From: Basidiobolus meristosporus CBS 931.73 | Lineage: Eukaryota > Basidiobolomycota > Basidiobolomycetes > Basidiobolales > Basidiobolaceae | DNA: 64,000 bases | Assembly: GCA_002104905.1 (NCBI GenBank) | Contig: MCFE01000199.1 | Location: 1-64,000 of the forward strand | Direction of reading: 5' to 3' | Shown here: one piece after another, positions 31,729-41,499 of the stretch | How positions within the stretch are numbered: position 1 is the stretch's first letter | How the letters are laid out: the number at the start of each line of letters is the position of its first letter | Program-made: the position numbers and the translations under genes | Notes under the pieces: model-generated | The model's database searches: none | What the model saw: only the letters and a program-made list of their open reading frames with translations | What the model was told of the DNA's origin: nothing

Positions 31729-32449
31729 ACCACCGAACGAATCCACCGGCTCAACCCGAGTGGTCGTGGTTGTGGCCGTGGTTGTAAATACGAACTCCCC
31801 TTCTCGTCAAGACATCTTCGCATTGACTGCATTAGAAAGCCTGAATTATCCCTCCCCCTCCCCCCTCGCCACCCTGAACATCGGCGGGTAGATGTTGCAT
31901 TGTTACATTGTTACAAATAAACCTGGTTATTTATCTCCCAGTTCCCACTGTAACTTCGTGCACCATTCAGAATCGGATCCCAGACACCTGTGGGGCGCAT
32001 TAGTCTTGGGTCTTGACCGGAACTTTGATGACCAGTGTCTCAAGATCTACGTTGGTAGCCGTTTCCATTGGCTCCACGGCGGGCTCCCTATCGCCTACAA
32101 GGCCTTCCCTGACTTGACTCAACTCAACTCTGTGGGCGCGGGCCACCCCTATTTGGTTAACGAGAACCATCGTTGATGATCCCTCCTTAATGCATCAGCC
32201 GGTTATGGCAAATATGGAGGTGTAAGACCGGATCCGAGCCCACCATCGGTGGGAGGTAGGGTAGAAACCCTCACCCCGTCTTGACTGAGTCAGCTTTGAC
32301 CAATATTAGGATATTCGGGGTGCATGGCAGATAACACCCATCTCATCTAGATATAGTCTTATTGTCACCCACCCACACTGATCCATGGGCATTGGCCAAG
32401 TATCAATGGGTGGGGGGGGGCTGAGCCGCATAGATTGCGCGGAGTAGCC
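31729..32449. other. Intergenic, no gene recognised
   Basis: Contains the probable 3' end of the zinc-finger gene (C-rich stretch then ATAAACC near 31917), and a G-run near 32411. A non-ATG frame at 31892-32176 lacks any domain. Confidence 0.45.
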
Positions 32450-33198
32450 ATGCCACTTGGTCAGTCACAACATTCACCAGTTTCTGGGTGGGTGCCATCA
32501 ACACGAATCATGATCGTCGCTGTGGCCATCGCCATCATCATCGTTGCAATTTCCGCCATCACCACAGGGATGCACAGTCTGAGCATAGCGATATCTCGCC
32601 GAGTGCAGGCCGGCCAAGCTCTGTGTTGTTGGCGTGACGAAGCCCCTGCTATCCCCCGGAATCTATGGTCGTGGTTGGTACCGAAGTGCACTCAGCATAC
32701 CGCTACCGTGGATTCCTTGGGGATCACGGAATCCATTGTTTACAGGTATCAGGGACATATATTGGCGATCCACCTCCTCAGCCTGTGCCAGCCTCTGGAT
32801 ACACCGATCGCTCCGAGGGAGGTGGTCGCTTAGTAATTCGACCTTCGTTCAGTCCAGCACAGGAGGGCCCTCTTCCACAGCACGCTAGGTCGAGAGCAGC
32901 GCAAACCCCCGTTCCCCCGGTAGAAGGTTCTTCCGACATGCGAATTCCATCGTCGAACGCGGAAATCGACCGAGAAAATGATCCCAATGTTGATCCACCT
33001 AGGAGTTCGCCATCGTTCGATGATGAGGATCCTATCCCGTGCACCATCTCCGAATCATCCCAGAATCAATCACATCGCTTACCAAGGAGCGACCGTGAAA
33101 ACGGTTTAGTCCTGAAGTGGGCATTCCCTAACCAGCGGGCCTATCTCCCCCAGCCAATGGCCACGAACCGTGATGAAAGAAACCGATCCCGAAGGTGA
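32450..33198 (+). CDS. Possible small membrane protein with Pro/Ser-rich tail, one intron
   Basis: Two open stretches in different frames can be joined by a 68-bp intron with GT at 32678 and a good acceptor (TTGTTTACAG) at 32745, giving exons 32450-32677 and 32746-33198 and 226 aa. Exon 1 carries one strong hydrophobic helix (MIVAVAIAIIIVAISAITTG); exon 2 encodes a Pro-, Ser- and acid-rich tail (GTYIGDPPPQPVPASGY, then DPPRSSPSFDDEDP). The layout resembles fungal single-pass membrane proteins of unknown role. The donor GTACCG is weak and the start could be 32510 instead. It ends about 60 bp before the TATA box of the spermidine synthase gene. The whole model is an inference. Confidence 0.4.
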
Positions 33199-33260
33199 TT
33201 GGACTTCTCGGTGCGTCCCAGCTCGGCCGCTGATTGGGGGAAGGATTTCTCGGGATGGCG

Positions 33261-33268
33261 TATAAAAG
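33261..33268 (+). promoter_or_regulatory. TATA box of spermidine synthase
   Basis: TATAAAAG, 67 bp upstream of the start codon at 33328. Confidence 0.75.
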
Positions 33269-33282
33269 AGGGCACTTCGCGA

Positions 33283-33318
33283 ATGCGTGGAGTCGCCCTT
33301 GCGAAACGGTTTGTATAG
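33283..33318 (+). CDS. Candidate upstream ORF, 11 codons
   Basis: ATG at 33283 opens MRGVALAKRFV and stops at TAG 33316-33318, 9 bp before the spermidine synthase ATG. If transcription starts close to the TATA box it is in the leader and could affect reinitiation; if it starts later, it is irrelevant. Polyamine genes are often controlled by upstream ORFs, but this peptide does not resemble the known AdoMetDC one. Confidence 0.3.
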   Translation: MRGVALAKRFV

Positions 33319-33327
33319 GTATTTGTC

Positions 33328-34215
33328 ATGTCTAACACCATCACCCATCATTTGATCAAAGACGGTTGGTTCACCGAGAACTGCACCTTGTGGCCTGGAC
33401 AAGCCATGTCCCTCGAGGTCGCCGAGGTCCTCCACCACGAGAAGTCCCTTTACCAAGACGTCTTGGTGTTCCAATCCAAGAACTACGGCAACGTCTTGGT
33501 CCTCGATGGTGTCATCCAAGCTACCGAGAGAGACGAGTTCTCCTACCAGGAGATGATCACCCACCTCCCCTTGATGGCTCACCCCAACCCCAAGAGAGTC
33601 CTTGTCATCGGTGGTGGTGACGGTGGTGTCCTTCGTGAGGTCGTCAAGCACGAGTGCGTCGAGGAGGTTGTCCTCTGCGAAATCGACGAGGCGGTCATCC
33701 GTAACGCCAAGAAGTACCTCCCCTCGATGGCGGTCGGTTTCCAGCACCCCAAGGTCTCCGTCCACATCGGCGACGGTTTCCCCTACTTGCAGGACAAGGT
33801 GAACACCTTTGACGTGATCATCACCGACTCCTCTGACCCAGTCGGCCCCGCCGAGTCCCTCTACCAAGAGAACTTCTACAACCTTATGAAGGGGGCTCTT
33901 CGTGAGGGTGGTATCGTTTGCACCCAAGGGGAGTGCATGTGGTTGCACCTTCCCCTCATCAAGAAGGTGTTGGACTTCTCCAAGGAGATGTACCCCGTGG
34001 TCGAGTACGCTTTCACCACCATCCCTACCTACCCCTCCGGACAAATCGGGTTCATCATGTGCTGCAAGGAGGAGGGAAGAAACCTCAAGAAGCCCCTCCG
34101 CACCTGGACCCCCGAAGAGGAGGCCAAGCTTTGCAAGTACTACAACTCGGCCGTTCACGAGGCCGCCTTCGTTCTCCCCCAATTCGCGAAGTCTTTCTTG
34201 AACGAAAGTGCCTGA
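33328..34215 (+). CDS. SPE3: Spermidine synthase
   Basis: Single exon, 295 aa, the usual length for the eukaryotic enzyme. It transfers an aminopropyl group from decarboxylated S-adenosylmethionine to putrescine, giving spermidine and methylthioadenosine, in the cytosol. The N-terminal beta domain ([23 protein letters not shown]) is followed by [34 protein letters not shown], which holds the substrate-binding Gln, Tyr and Glu. The Rossmann methyltransferase-like core has GGGDGG at 95-100, a conserved acidic CEIDE that binds the nucleoside, GDGFPYL, and the catalytic DSSDPVGPA at 167-175. The start is the first ATG after a TATA box 67 bp upstream. Third codon positions are overwhelmingly C or G, so the gene is probably highly expressed; this bias also opens long meaningless antisense frames. 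It is the last intact host gene before the repeats. Confidence 0.97.
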   Translation: MSNTITHHLIKDGWFTENCTLWPGQAMSLEVAEVLHHEKSLYQDVLVFQSKNYGNVLVLDGVIQATERDEFSYQEMITHLPLMAHPNPKRVLVIGGGDGGVLREVVKHECVEEVVLCEIDEAVIRNAKKYLPSMAVGFQHPKVSVHIGDGFPYLQDKVNTFDVIITDSSDPVGPAESLYQENFYNLMKGALREGGIVCTQGECMWLHLPLIKKVLDFSKEMYPVVEYAFTTIPTYPSGQIGFIMCCKEEGRNLKKPLRTWTPEEEAKLCKYYNSAVHEAAFVLPQFAKSFLNESA

Positions 34216-34518
34216 TTCCCCTCTCCCCGCCTCCCTGCCCCCTCACTTCATGTAAAGTAAACTACTTCCAAACAACTCAGTTCACCGGTACATTCCATTT
34301 GCACCTAGATTCGAGATAGATTCCATTTTGATTAAAAAAAAAACTCACCAACCTCTGTCCCCCCCCCAAAAAAAAAATTCCTTCCGGTCCCCTTCGATTT
34401 GTCGTCGGAGTGATTTGCGAGTCACGGATCATCATCCCATGGCTTGGGCACTGGGTCCACCACCACCACCCACCATATCTGTCGGTGGACCTACCGTGGG
34501 ACGAGGCATCGGGCCGGA

Positions 34519-34866
34519 TCATCGTGACTCACTCCCAGGGGACCCCGATGGTTGAGAAGTCCCCGAGTGGGCCCAAGAGTAGATGTGGGTAGATATATTC
34601 CCTCCCCCTTCCTTAGCTTCTGATGGATCCTTCTGCGCATCGGGTGATACCTGCATCTGCACCTGCACCCGCAGACCCAGCCCAATCACCTCCAGATCGA
34701 TCGCCGCCTCTGGGGGGGGGAAGGGGATTTTCTCTCCCCTGGTGTCAGGTTCAGCCGATGGGAGTTGCACCACCGGCGTATAGGGTGGGTAGGCCTTGAC
34801 CCACGGTGGTGGTACACCTACTCGACCATTCCATTGTATCCAGTACCCGTGACCAATGATGTGCAT
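34519..34866 (-). CDS. Hypothetical small ORF next to retrotransposon debris
   Basis: An ATG frame of 115 codons, reading MHIIGHGYWIQWNGRVGVPPPWVK and then a Pro-, Glu- and Gln-containing stretch. It begins exactly where copia LTR similarity ends on its upstream side, so any promoter would have to lie in the LTR. No family recognised. Between it and spermidine synthase are homopolymer runs (A and C runs at 34335-34378). It may be chance, as this stretch is GC-skewed. Confidence 0.25.
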   Translation of the reverse strand: MHIIGHGYWIQWNGRVGVPPPWVKAYPPYTPVVQLPSAEPDTRGEKIPFPPPEAAIDLEVIGLGLRVQVQMQVSPDAQKDPSEAKEGGGNISTHIYSWAHSGTSQPSGSPGSESR

Positions 34867-35130
34867 GTAGTGAATTTCGTGATTACACCTAAATATCTCA
34901 TTAACTTGGTCACCTTGAACCTGGTCTACAAATGTTGGAATATCCGGCCCGAATTCATTGTCCGGGCTTGCTTGGAATACTGTACCAACGTATCAGGTAC
35001 CCAAGACATGAATAATCTCCAATTCGTCCAAAGACCAGCGGCTGACTCGATGCTTAAGGGCCGTAACAGCCGAGAATGCTTGAAGGACCTTAGAAGACAC
35101 CTACCGGTCATGTCCAGCTGCTAGGAAGAT
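34867..35130 (+). repeat. Copia LTR fragment fused to a gag fragment
   Basis: 34870-35040 follows the first half of the Copia-A LTR (ACACCTAAATATCTCATTAA through CAGGTACCCAAGACATGAA). It is joined directly to 35045-35130, which matches copia gag around 7965-8035 (AATGCTTGAAGGACCTTAGAAGACACCTACC). A large deletion between the two is implied. Substitutions here are towards C and G compared with the intact copy. Confidence 0.75.
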
Positions 35131-35149
35131 GTATGGATGGTTGGGAATT

Positions 35150-35776
35150 CCGTCACCACACCTGAATATTCGCCCAACTTCGTCACTTCGACCATAGTCT
35201 ACAAATCCTGGATAATTCTGGCCAAATACCTGGTCGGAATTTACTTGGGTATATTTTCACCGAAATATCCTGTACCCTGAGCATGAGGTATCTCAGAGCC
35301 GTCCAAACTGACTCAAACTTTGCCCACATGCTTGTGGGACCTTCCGAAATATATTCCACGTGTTTGTTTTGCCAAGACCATGGAAATGTACACGAATTAC
35401 CCTTGCATCTAATAAATCATCAAGTGAAAACCACATATTCTACCTGTTCTCCCAATCACTTCCAATATCTCCGAAGCTCTTACAACAGGCTATGAGCCCC
35501 AAGCTGTCACTCTCTGAAATGTCCACTACTACCATTACTGGTGTTTTCCCTCTGCTGAAGAGTTGGATGGATCTGACTACCAAGTTTGGAAAGGGAGGAT
35601 GAAGCTGATGCTACAGGAAAGAGGCCTTTGGAGTGTTATTATGGGAGAAGAATGCCCACCCAAAGATGTAGGAAATGCAGCCTGAAAGTACCAGAAGCAC
35701 AAACAAAGTTTCTTTGACTGCCTGTGTCTTAATGTCAAAGACAAACTGCCAACTCAGTGCTCAAGAGTATAAATAT
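35150..35776 (+). pseudogene. Copia LTR, primer site and truncated gag
   Basis: 35150-35488 is a nearly full copia LTR, ending CTTACAACA. The half-tRNA primer site follows as GGCTATGAGCCCC (one change), then the gag start (35495 onward, PKLSLSEM) reads until about 35770 with several frame breaks. There similarity switches to a gypsy integrase, so a second element or deletion cuts it. Confidence 0.85.
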
Positions 35777-35799
35777 AAACAATGAAACTGTATAAGTGT

Positions 35800-36890
35800 C
35801 AGTAGCCATTAACCATGACACTATATGGTCAGTGGCTAAGACATTGGAAACCCACCTGGAAATGCACCAGGCCAGAAGCTTAGAAGCTCTGGCATATCAT
35901 TCCAGAAATAACAGAGCCCCTCAGAGGGGTGACAAGCTTTTTGGGAATATGCTCAACAATGGAGCTTTTGGTAAATAGGATGAGTACGTAGACCAAGCAG
36001 CAGTAGCCTGCAGAGTTAGAGTACATAATACTACTCAGCAATTGCTTTGTTGAATAGTGTAGGGATGCAAAGCAAGAGTTGCTGGAGATCTCTCACAACC
36101 AAAGCTTCCAGACACTTTGGAATATGCCCTCCATCAGCCAAGTAGATGTCAGCTATGGGAAAAAGATGTCAAGAGGTGGAGGTAAAAGTGCTCAAGAGTG
36201 CAGAGGTGAAGAAGCATATATCTAATAAGACTATGCTGCCAGAGGCACAAACAGCTGGGAACTTTGGGTTACTGAAAACAATACTGAGGAGAAGTTTGAG
36301 CCCCAATGGATAAGACCAATCAAGCTTTTCTGACAATGCCCAGGTGCAATTTATAGGCTAGTGGACAAACAAGGAGATATCAAAGATGTTTGGGCTTAAA
36401 GTTTTCAGACTTAAACCTGCATGATATATTGACAAAGCTGAACCTTCAAGATATTGCCATCATAAGAAAAGAGATTGAGGAGAACCATCTCAGCTTTGGT
36501 AAGAGTGGATCTTATGAGCTACTTCTTATATGCTGAAGTGAGATCAGTTTTCACACAACTCATTAGTAGATGTGCTTAGCCAGTGAGTAAGTTGATTTCA
36601 TCTATCAAATCAGTAGCGCTGGTCAGCAGTTGCATTGGAAGATTTGTAACAGACAAAAAGAGATGTACCAAGTATGATCTATTGGGTGCTGATGATTCAA
36701 TAAGATAGGTCATCAGCCACAGCTTACATTACAAAGTGTGACTAGTCAGCACTTACTCTAGCAAAATGTATTCAAGGAGTGGCTGGAACCTCAGTAGAAC
36801 TAGTATAATTGTCAATTGATACAATGCAACATAAACTCTCTATTTCTCTGCAATTCATAAATATTGCATGTGGTAGAAAGAGCAGCATAC
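35800..36890 (+). pseudogene. Gypsy-A 3' relic: integrase end and LTR
   Basis: 35840-36430 matches the integrase C-terminal half of Gypsy-A at 49530-50140 (GGAAATGCACCAGG, then GATGAGTACGTAGACCAAGCAG, GAAGTTTGAGCCCCAATGG and CTAGTGGACAAACAAGG). 36520-36890 is a decayed Gypsy-A LTR. No intact frame. Confidence 0.75.
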
Positions 36891-37029
36891 CTAGTATTTA
36901 CTACATCAGGAATTGCCATGTATTCTACAAAAGTTAAGTCCACATCTTGAAGGGTCAGATGGCAAGCTGTTTTGTGGGAGGCATTACACAATTTCCAGAA
37001 TCAAGATGCAAGTCCACCTTAAAGAAAGT

Positions 37030-40000
37030 AAATAAATACCAACATGGAATTTGATCAGTATTCTCTAGGATTTGGAGGTAAAGATCCAAGTGACTAAGTT
37101 AGGTAAGTACTTTGGTGGAGTTACAAGCTTTTTACAACAGTCTCACTAAACTAAATACGCACACTGACTAGTCCTAATTTTGATCTAAGATATTCAAACT
37201 TGACTCTAGCTAATGGTTTGGTGAATATGGCTGCAATCATTTCATCTGTAAGACAGTAGACTAAGCTAACAAAGATATTCTCCATAGCTTCATGTATGAG
37301 AAGATGTCTAAAATCTATGTGCGTAGTTCTAGCATGAAAAGTTGGATTTCTACCCAATGGTATGCACCCCAGATTATCTAGAAATAAAGTAATTGGCATT
37401 TGCTAACATAGACCCAAATCTGTAAAAAGCTTTCTTAGCCATATTGCTTCTTCTGTAGCTTCACAGGCTACTATATGCTCTGCCTCTGTGCTAGAAAGTG
37501 CTATGGTTTGTTGCTTTCCTGAATTCCATGAAATTGCTCCTTGTCAATAAAGAAAGGTGTATCCTGTGGTGGATATTCTGTCCACTAAATCTTGTCCCTG
37601 ATCAGCATCAGAGTATCCCAGAAGTGCTTGTTCTGAATCATTTTAGGTGTACCTTGAGCAGATATCAGCATATCCTGAGAGGTATCTAAAAGTCCACCTA
37701 ACTGCTGCAATATGATCAGATCTACAGTTCTGATTTTGCTGGCTAACAACTTCCACTGAATATTAAATATCTGGATGTGATCCAGGCATGATATACATCA
37801 GAAAGATGACCATAGACTGACAAGGAAAGTCAGGGCTTCCAAATGGCACCAGGCCCTTTTGAGTAGGTTGAGTTTTGACCAATTTAATGTTTGTCTTCGT
37901 TAAGGTAGCTGCTGGTTAACAGTCTTCCATACAGTACTTCTCTAGTACATCTTAAATATACCTTGATTGGCTCAGGGAGATAATCTGGGTACTTCTGTCT
38001 ATGAAGATCTTTATCTCTAAGTAGTAACTGAGTTCTCCAAGATTGGGCATCTTCAATTCTTTTGATAGGTTAGATTTAGTCTCATCTAATGTTTCTAGGT
38101 TATTGGCAGCTATAACAAGATCATCCATATATAGGGCCACTAGAACTGGAATTGTCTGATTTGGCTTATAATATACTATAGTCAGCATTACTCCTATCAA
38201 AACCCAAAGACTCTCAATAAGAATCTATATTGCACTTTCAGGCTCTTGCTGATTGTTTGAGTTCATATTGATACTTTTTTAGCTTGCAGACTAAATTAGG
38301 GTTATCTTGGCCAACAAACCCATCAGGCTGGTCCATATGCATGCCCTCATAAATTTCCTCATTCCAATATGCAGTTTTTACATCCATTTTATGTATAGAA
38401 ATCTTAGATTTGGCTACAATAGCCAATATTAATCTGATGCAATTAAAGTTGGCTACCAGTGCAAGGGTCTCAGTATAGTCAAGTCCTTTTGTTTGAGAGT
38501 ATCCTTTGTCCACAAGTCTTGCTTTGTATCTTTCAATTGTACCATCAGCTTTGCATTTGTCTTGTAGACACATCCTCATCCAATTGATTTTTGGTTGATT
38601 GGTAATTTGACCAAGTACCAAGTTCGCTTTTTCATCAGGGCCTGATACTCTTCACTCATTGAAGATCTCCAAAAATATGTCTAAGTGCAATCTACGGCCT
38701 CTTTTACAGCCTGGGGCTCATCAATATGGACTGAATTGGCATAGGCTAGGTTTGTTCCTTCATTGATATAATAATTTGGGCCATTTCTTGTCTGGTTGAA
38801 TCTCCTTGCATTTGATACTGGAATGATCACTTCTGGAATATTCCAGGGCACTGATTCAGGCTGAACCACAGTTGTAGAGCTCTATAGAGTGAAGAGGTTC
38901 TCATTGTTTGGCTCTGATTCAATCCTGATTATTGGCAAACTTGAGATCAGATATATGCCAGCATCAATGTCCTTTTTTATGAAAATTTTGAGTTCTCATC
39001 AAACAATTCATCCCTGGACTTGATCAGCTTCTTTGCTTCAATATTGTAGAGTCAGTATGCACTACCCTCATTGCAGTAGCCCAAAAATATGCATTTTACA
39101 CTTTTTGGCTCAAGTTTTGACTGGTTTCTGGGCAGTTTCTTAGTATATGTTCTACACCCAAAAATTTTTAGATGTTCTGCATTTAGTCTGTATGAACATC
39201 AGGCTTCAAGTGGAGTATATCACAAAGTATACTGCTATTACTCCTATTCATAAGCTACACATCTGTGGCAACTAATTCTGCCCAAAAATCATAGGATAAT
39301 TTTGATCATGGATCATAGATCTTGCAATATCAATTAACAATCTGTTTGCACATTGTGCCACTCCATTTTGCTGTGGGGAGTAGTGTGCATTAGTCTCTTG
39401 CTTTATCCTATGATTTCTTAAGAAGTGGTTGAAGAGTTTTGAGGTATATTCTCCACCATTGTCAAAGTGTATTTTCTTGATATTTGACCAGTTTCTCTCT
39501 CCACCATGGCTTCAATCTCCCTGAGCTTAAACAGAGCTTCTTCCTTTCTTTCCATGAAACAGACCCATGTGTGGCTTGTATTATCATCCATAACAGTAAT
39601 TAACTACTTCATCCCTTCAAGGATTAAGCTTGCAAAGGTCTCCACAGATCTGAGTGATTATATCTGCTACTTTCTTAGTTTTGATCAACACAGAGCTTTT
39701 GAACAGTTGTCTGGCTTTTTTCACATATATACTGGCTTCACATTTCTCCAAACTGGCTGGAAATTTATTTTTTACTCTGGAAACTAGCTGATCTTTGAAC
39801 TTTTTGCACAAAAAATCAAAAGTAATGTGTGCAAATCTCCTGTGACAAAGATTTGGCATTTCTTCACTTAAGTTACCTACATTGGCATCCAGATATGATA
39901 GCATATAGGTCAGTGTTCATCAATTCTGATTTCTCACACCCAAAGCAATATGGGCACCATTTTAATTTGTGATCCTGCATTATGAATTGCCAAAGCTGAG

Positions 40001-41489
40001 ACCAAGTCCTGCTGCTGTGGCCTTGCAACAAATAGTAGGTTCTGGGCTATTTCTGGTACATAGAATACTTCATTGAAGGTACATTTGTGGCTTCCTTCAC
40101 TGCTTTGAGGCTTGCTTGTTCAGCTTGTTCTCCCACTTCATCAAGTGCTCCATCATCACCCATGAGAACCTTCTTGGTTTGAATTTCCTGATTTTAGGTA
40201 AATAGCTCTTCTTGGTATGTAAAGTGTTGAGATGCTCCAGAGTCAGTATACCTCCTCTGAGAATCCTTGTTTGTGGTCATGCTAGGTACAGATATGAGTT
40301 GCTTATCTTCAGTTGCTGGGGTGCTTCATAAATCAGGCTTTTCTGCCAACTAACTCTCTTTTTAAGGCACTGGTCTGATGTGTGTCCTTTCCTTTTGTAG
40401 TAGTTGCAAAACAGGTTGCTGTTGCCTTTAAAGGGTCTGGGATACCTCCTGTGTCTGTTAGCATTGCTTTTCAAAGCATTTTTTCTTCCTTCTTGTTGCC
40501 ACTTGATTTTCTTGATACTTCATCCAAGAGCCTGCAATATACATAATATAATGACAAATCTCCAGTTCTGAGCTCTGGGCTGGCACATGGCCCTGAAGCT
40601 TGTCTGTCAGGCTATTCAGGATGGCAACTGTCACATTCTCATCAGTGACTGGTATGTCAACAGATTCCATCTCATCCACCAGCAAGGTCATTTTTTAATT
40701 AGATTTTTCATTTCTTCTTCTAGCAACATCATGATGGTCAAGAATATTTGTCTAAGACTCAGTTTTGTAACAGCTGAGCATGACTGGTAGGTGTCTTCTA
40801 ATACTTTCCAGGCATTCTTTGCCATTTTGCTCTTGAGCATTGAATGACCAATTTATCTTTACCATTAAGGCATATGCAGTCAAAGGCACCTTGTACTTTC
40901 TTCTAGTACTTCAAGAACTCTTCTCCCATGTTTTAGGGAGGGCAATTTTCTCTCATAACAATATCTCAAAGGTCTCTTTCTTGTGGAAGCATCTTCATCT
41001 TCACCTTCCATACTTGGTAGTTGGATTTTTTCAGCTTTGCACCAGAGGGAAAAATTTCGGTAATGGCAGTAGTGGACATAGCAGAGAGTGACATATTGGG
41101 GCTCATAACCTGCTGGAATAGTCTTGGAGATATTGGAAGTGATTTGGGGAACAAGTATATTATGTGGTTTTCACTTGATGATATTTTGTATGTAAAAGTA
41201 GTATTTATACTCTTAGATGGTCTTGTCAAAACAAGAAGCTAGAATAGGCATAGAAAGGTCCCAAGAACATGTGTGCAGAGTTTGGGGCTGTTTGAACATG
41301 TGTGCACAGCTTGGGGCTGCTTGGACAGCTTTGAGAATTTTCATGTTCTGGGTATCTGATATTTGGGTGAACACATTCCAAGTAAATCCAAACTAGAAGT
41401 CTGGTCAGTATTCTATAGGATTTGAAGGAAAGTATCTAGGTGACTAAGTTAGGTAAGTACTTAGGTGGAATTACAAACTTTTTACCACA
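37030..41489 (-). mobile_element. Decayed near-full-length reverse Copia-A
   Basis: On the minus strand: 5' LTR 41489-41111, primer site 41110-41098 (GGTTATGAGCCCC), gag from about 41095, CCHC knuckle near 40410 (CNYYKRKGH, one Cys lost), protease (YTDSGASQHF) near 40230, integrase 39900-39290, RT 38620-37950 (ALYMDDLVIAAN replaces the YVDD motif), RNase H 37600-37150 ending KPLARVKFEYLRSKLGL, then a 3' LTR piece 37138-37030 that is truncated on its far side. Frames are broken by many stops. The 5' LTR has an extra tandem copy of about 30 bp around CATGTGTGCA(G/C)AG, at 41268-41325. Confidence 0.9.
41111..41489 (-). repeat. 5' LTR of the decayed Copia-A, with internal duplication
   Basis: Same LTR as 7330-7678 but 379 bp long. 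The excess is explained by a tandem duplication of the ACATGTGTGCA-(G/C)AG(T/C)TTGGGGCTG unit at about 41268 and 41297. Ends TGCTG...CCACA show decay of the terminal dinucleotides' neighbours. Confidence 0.85.
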
Positions 41490-41499
41490 GCTCTACGTC

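Noticed and set aside
31892-32176. 94-codon frame after the zinc-finger gene
   Set aside because: It has no ATG start and lies in the probable 3' untranslated region.
33106-34182. A 358-codon open frame antisense to spermidine synthase
   Set aside because: It mirrors the strongly C/G-ending codons of the sense gene, has no domain, and its protein is a low-complexity Leu/Val/Asp/Gly series.
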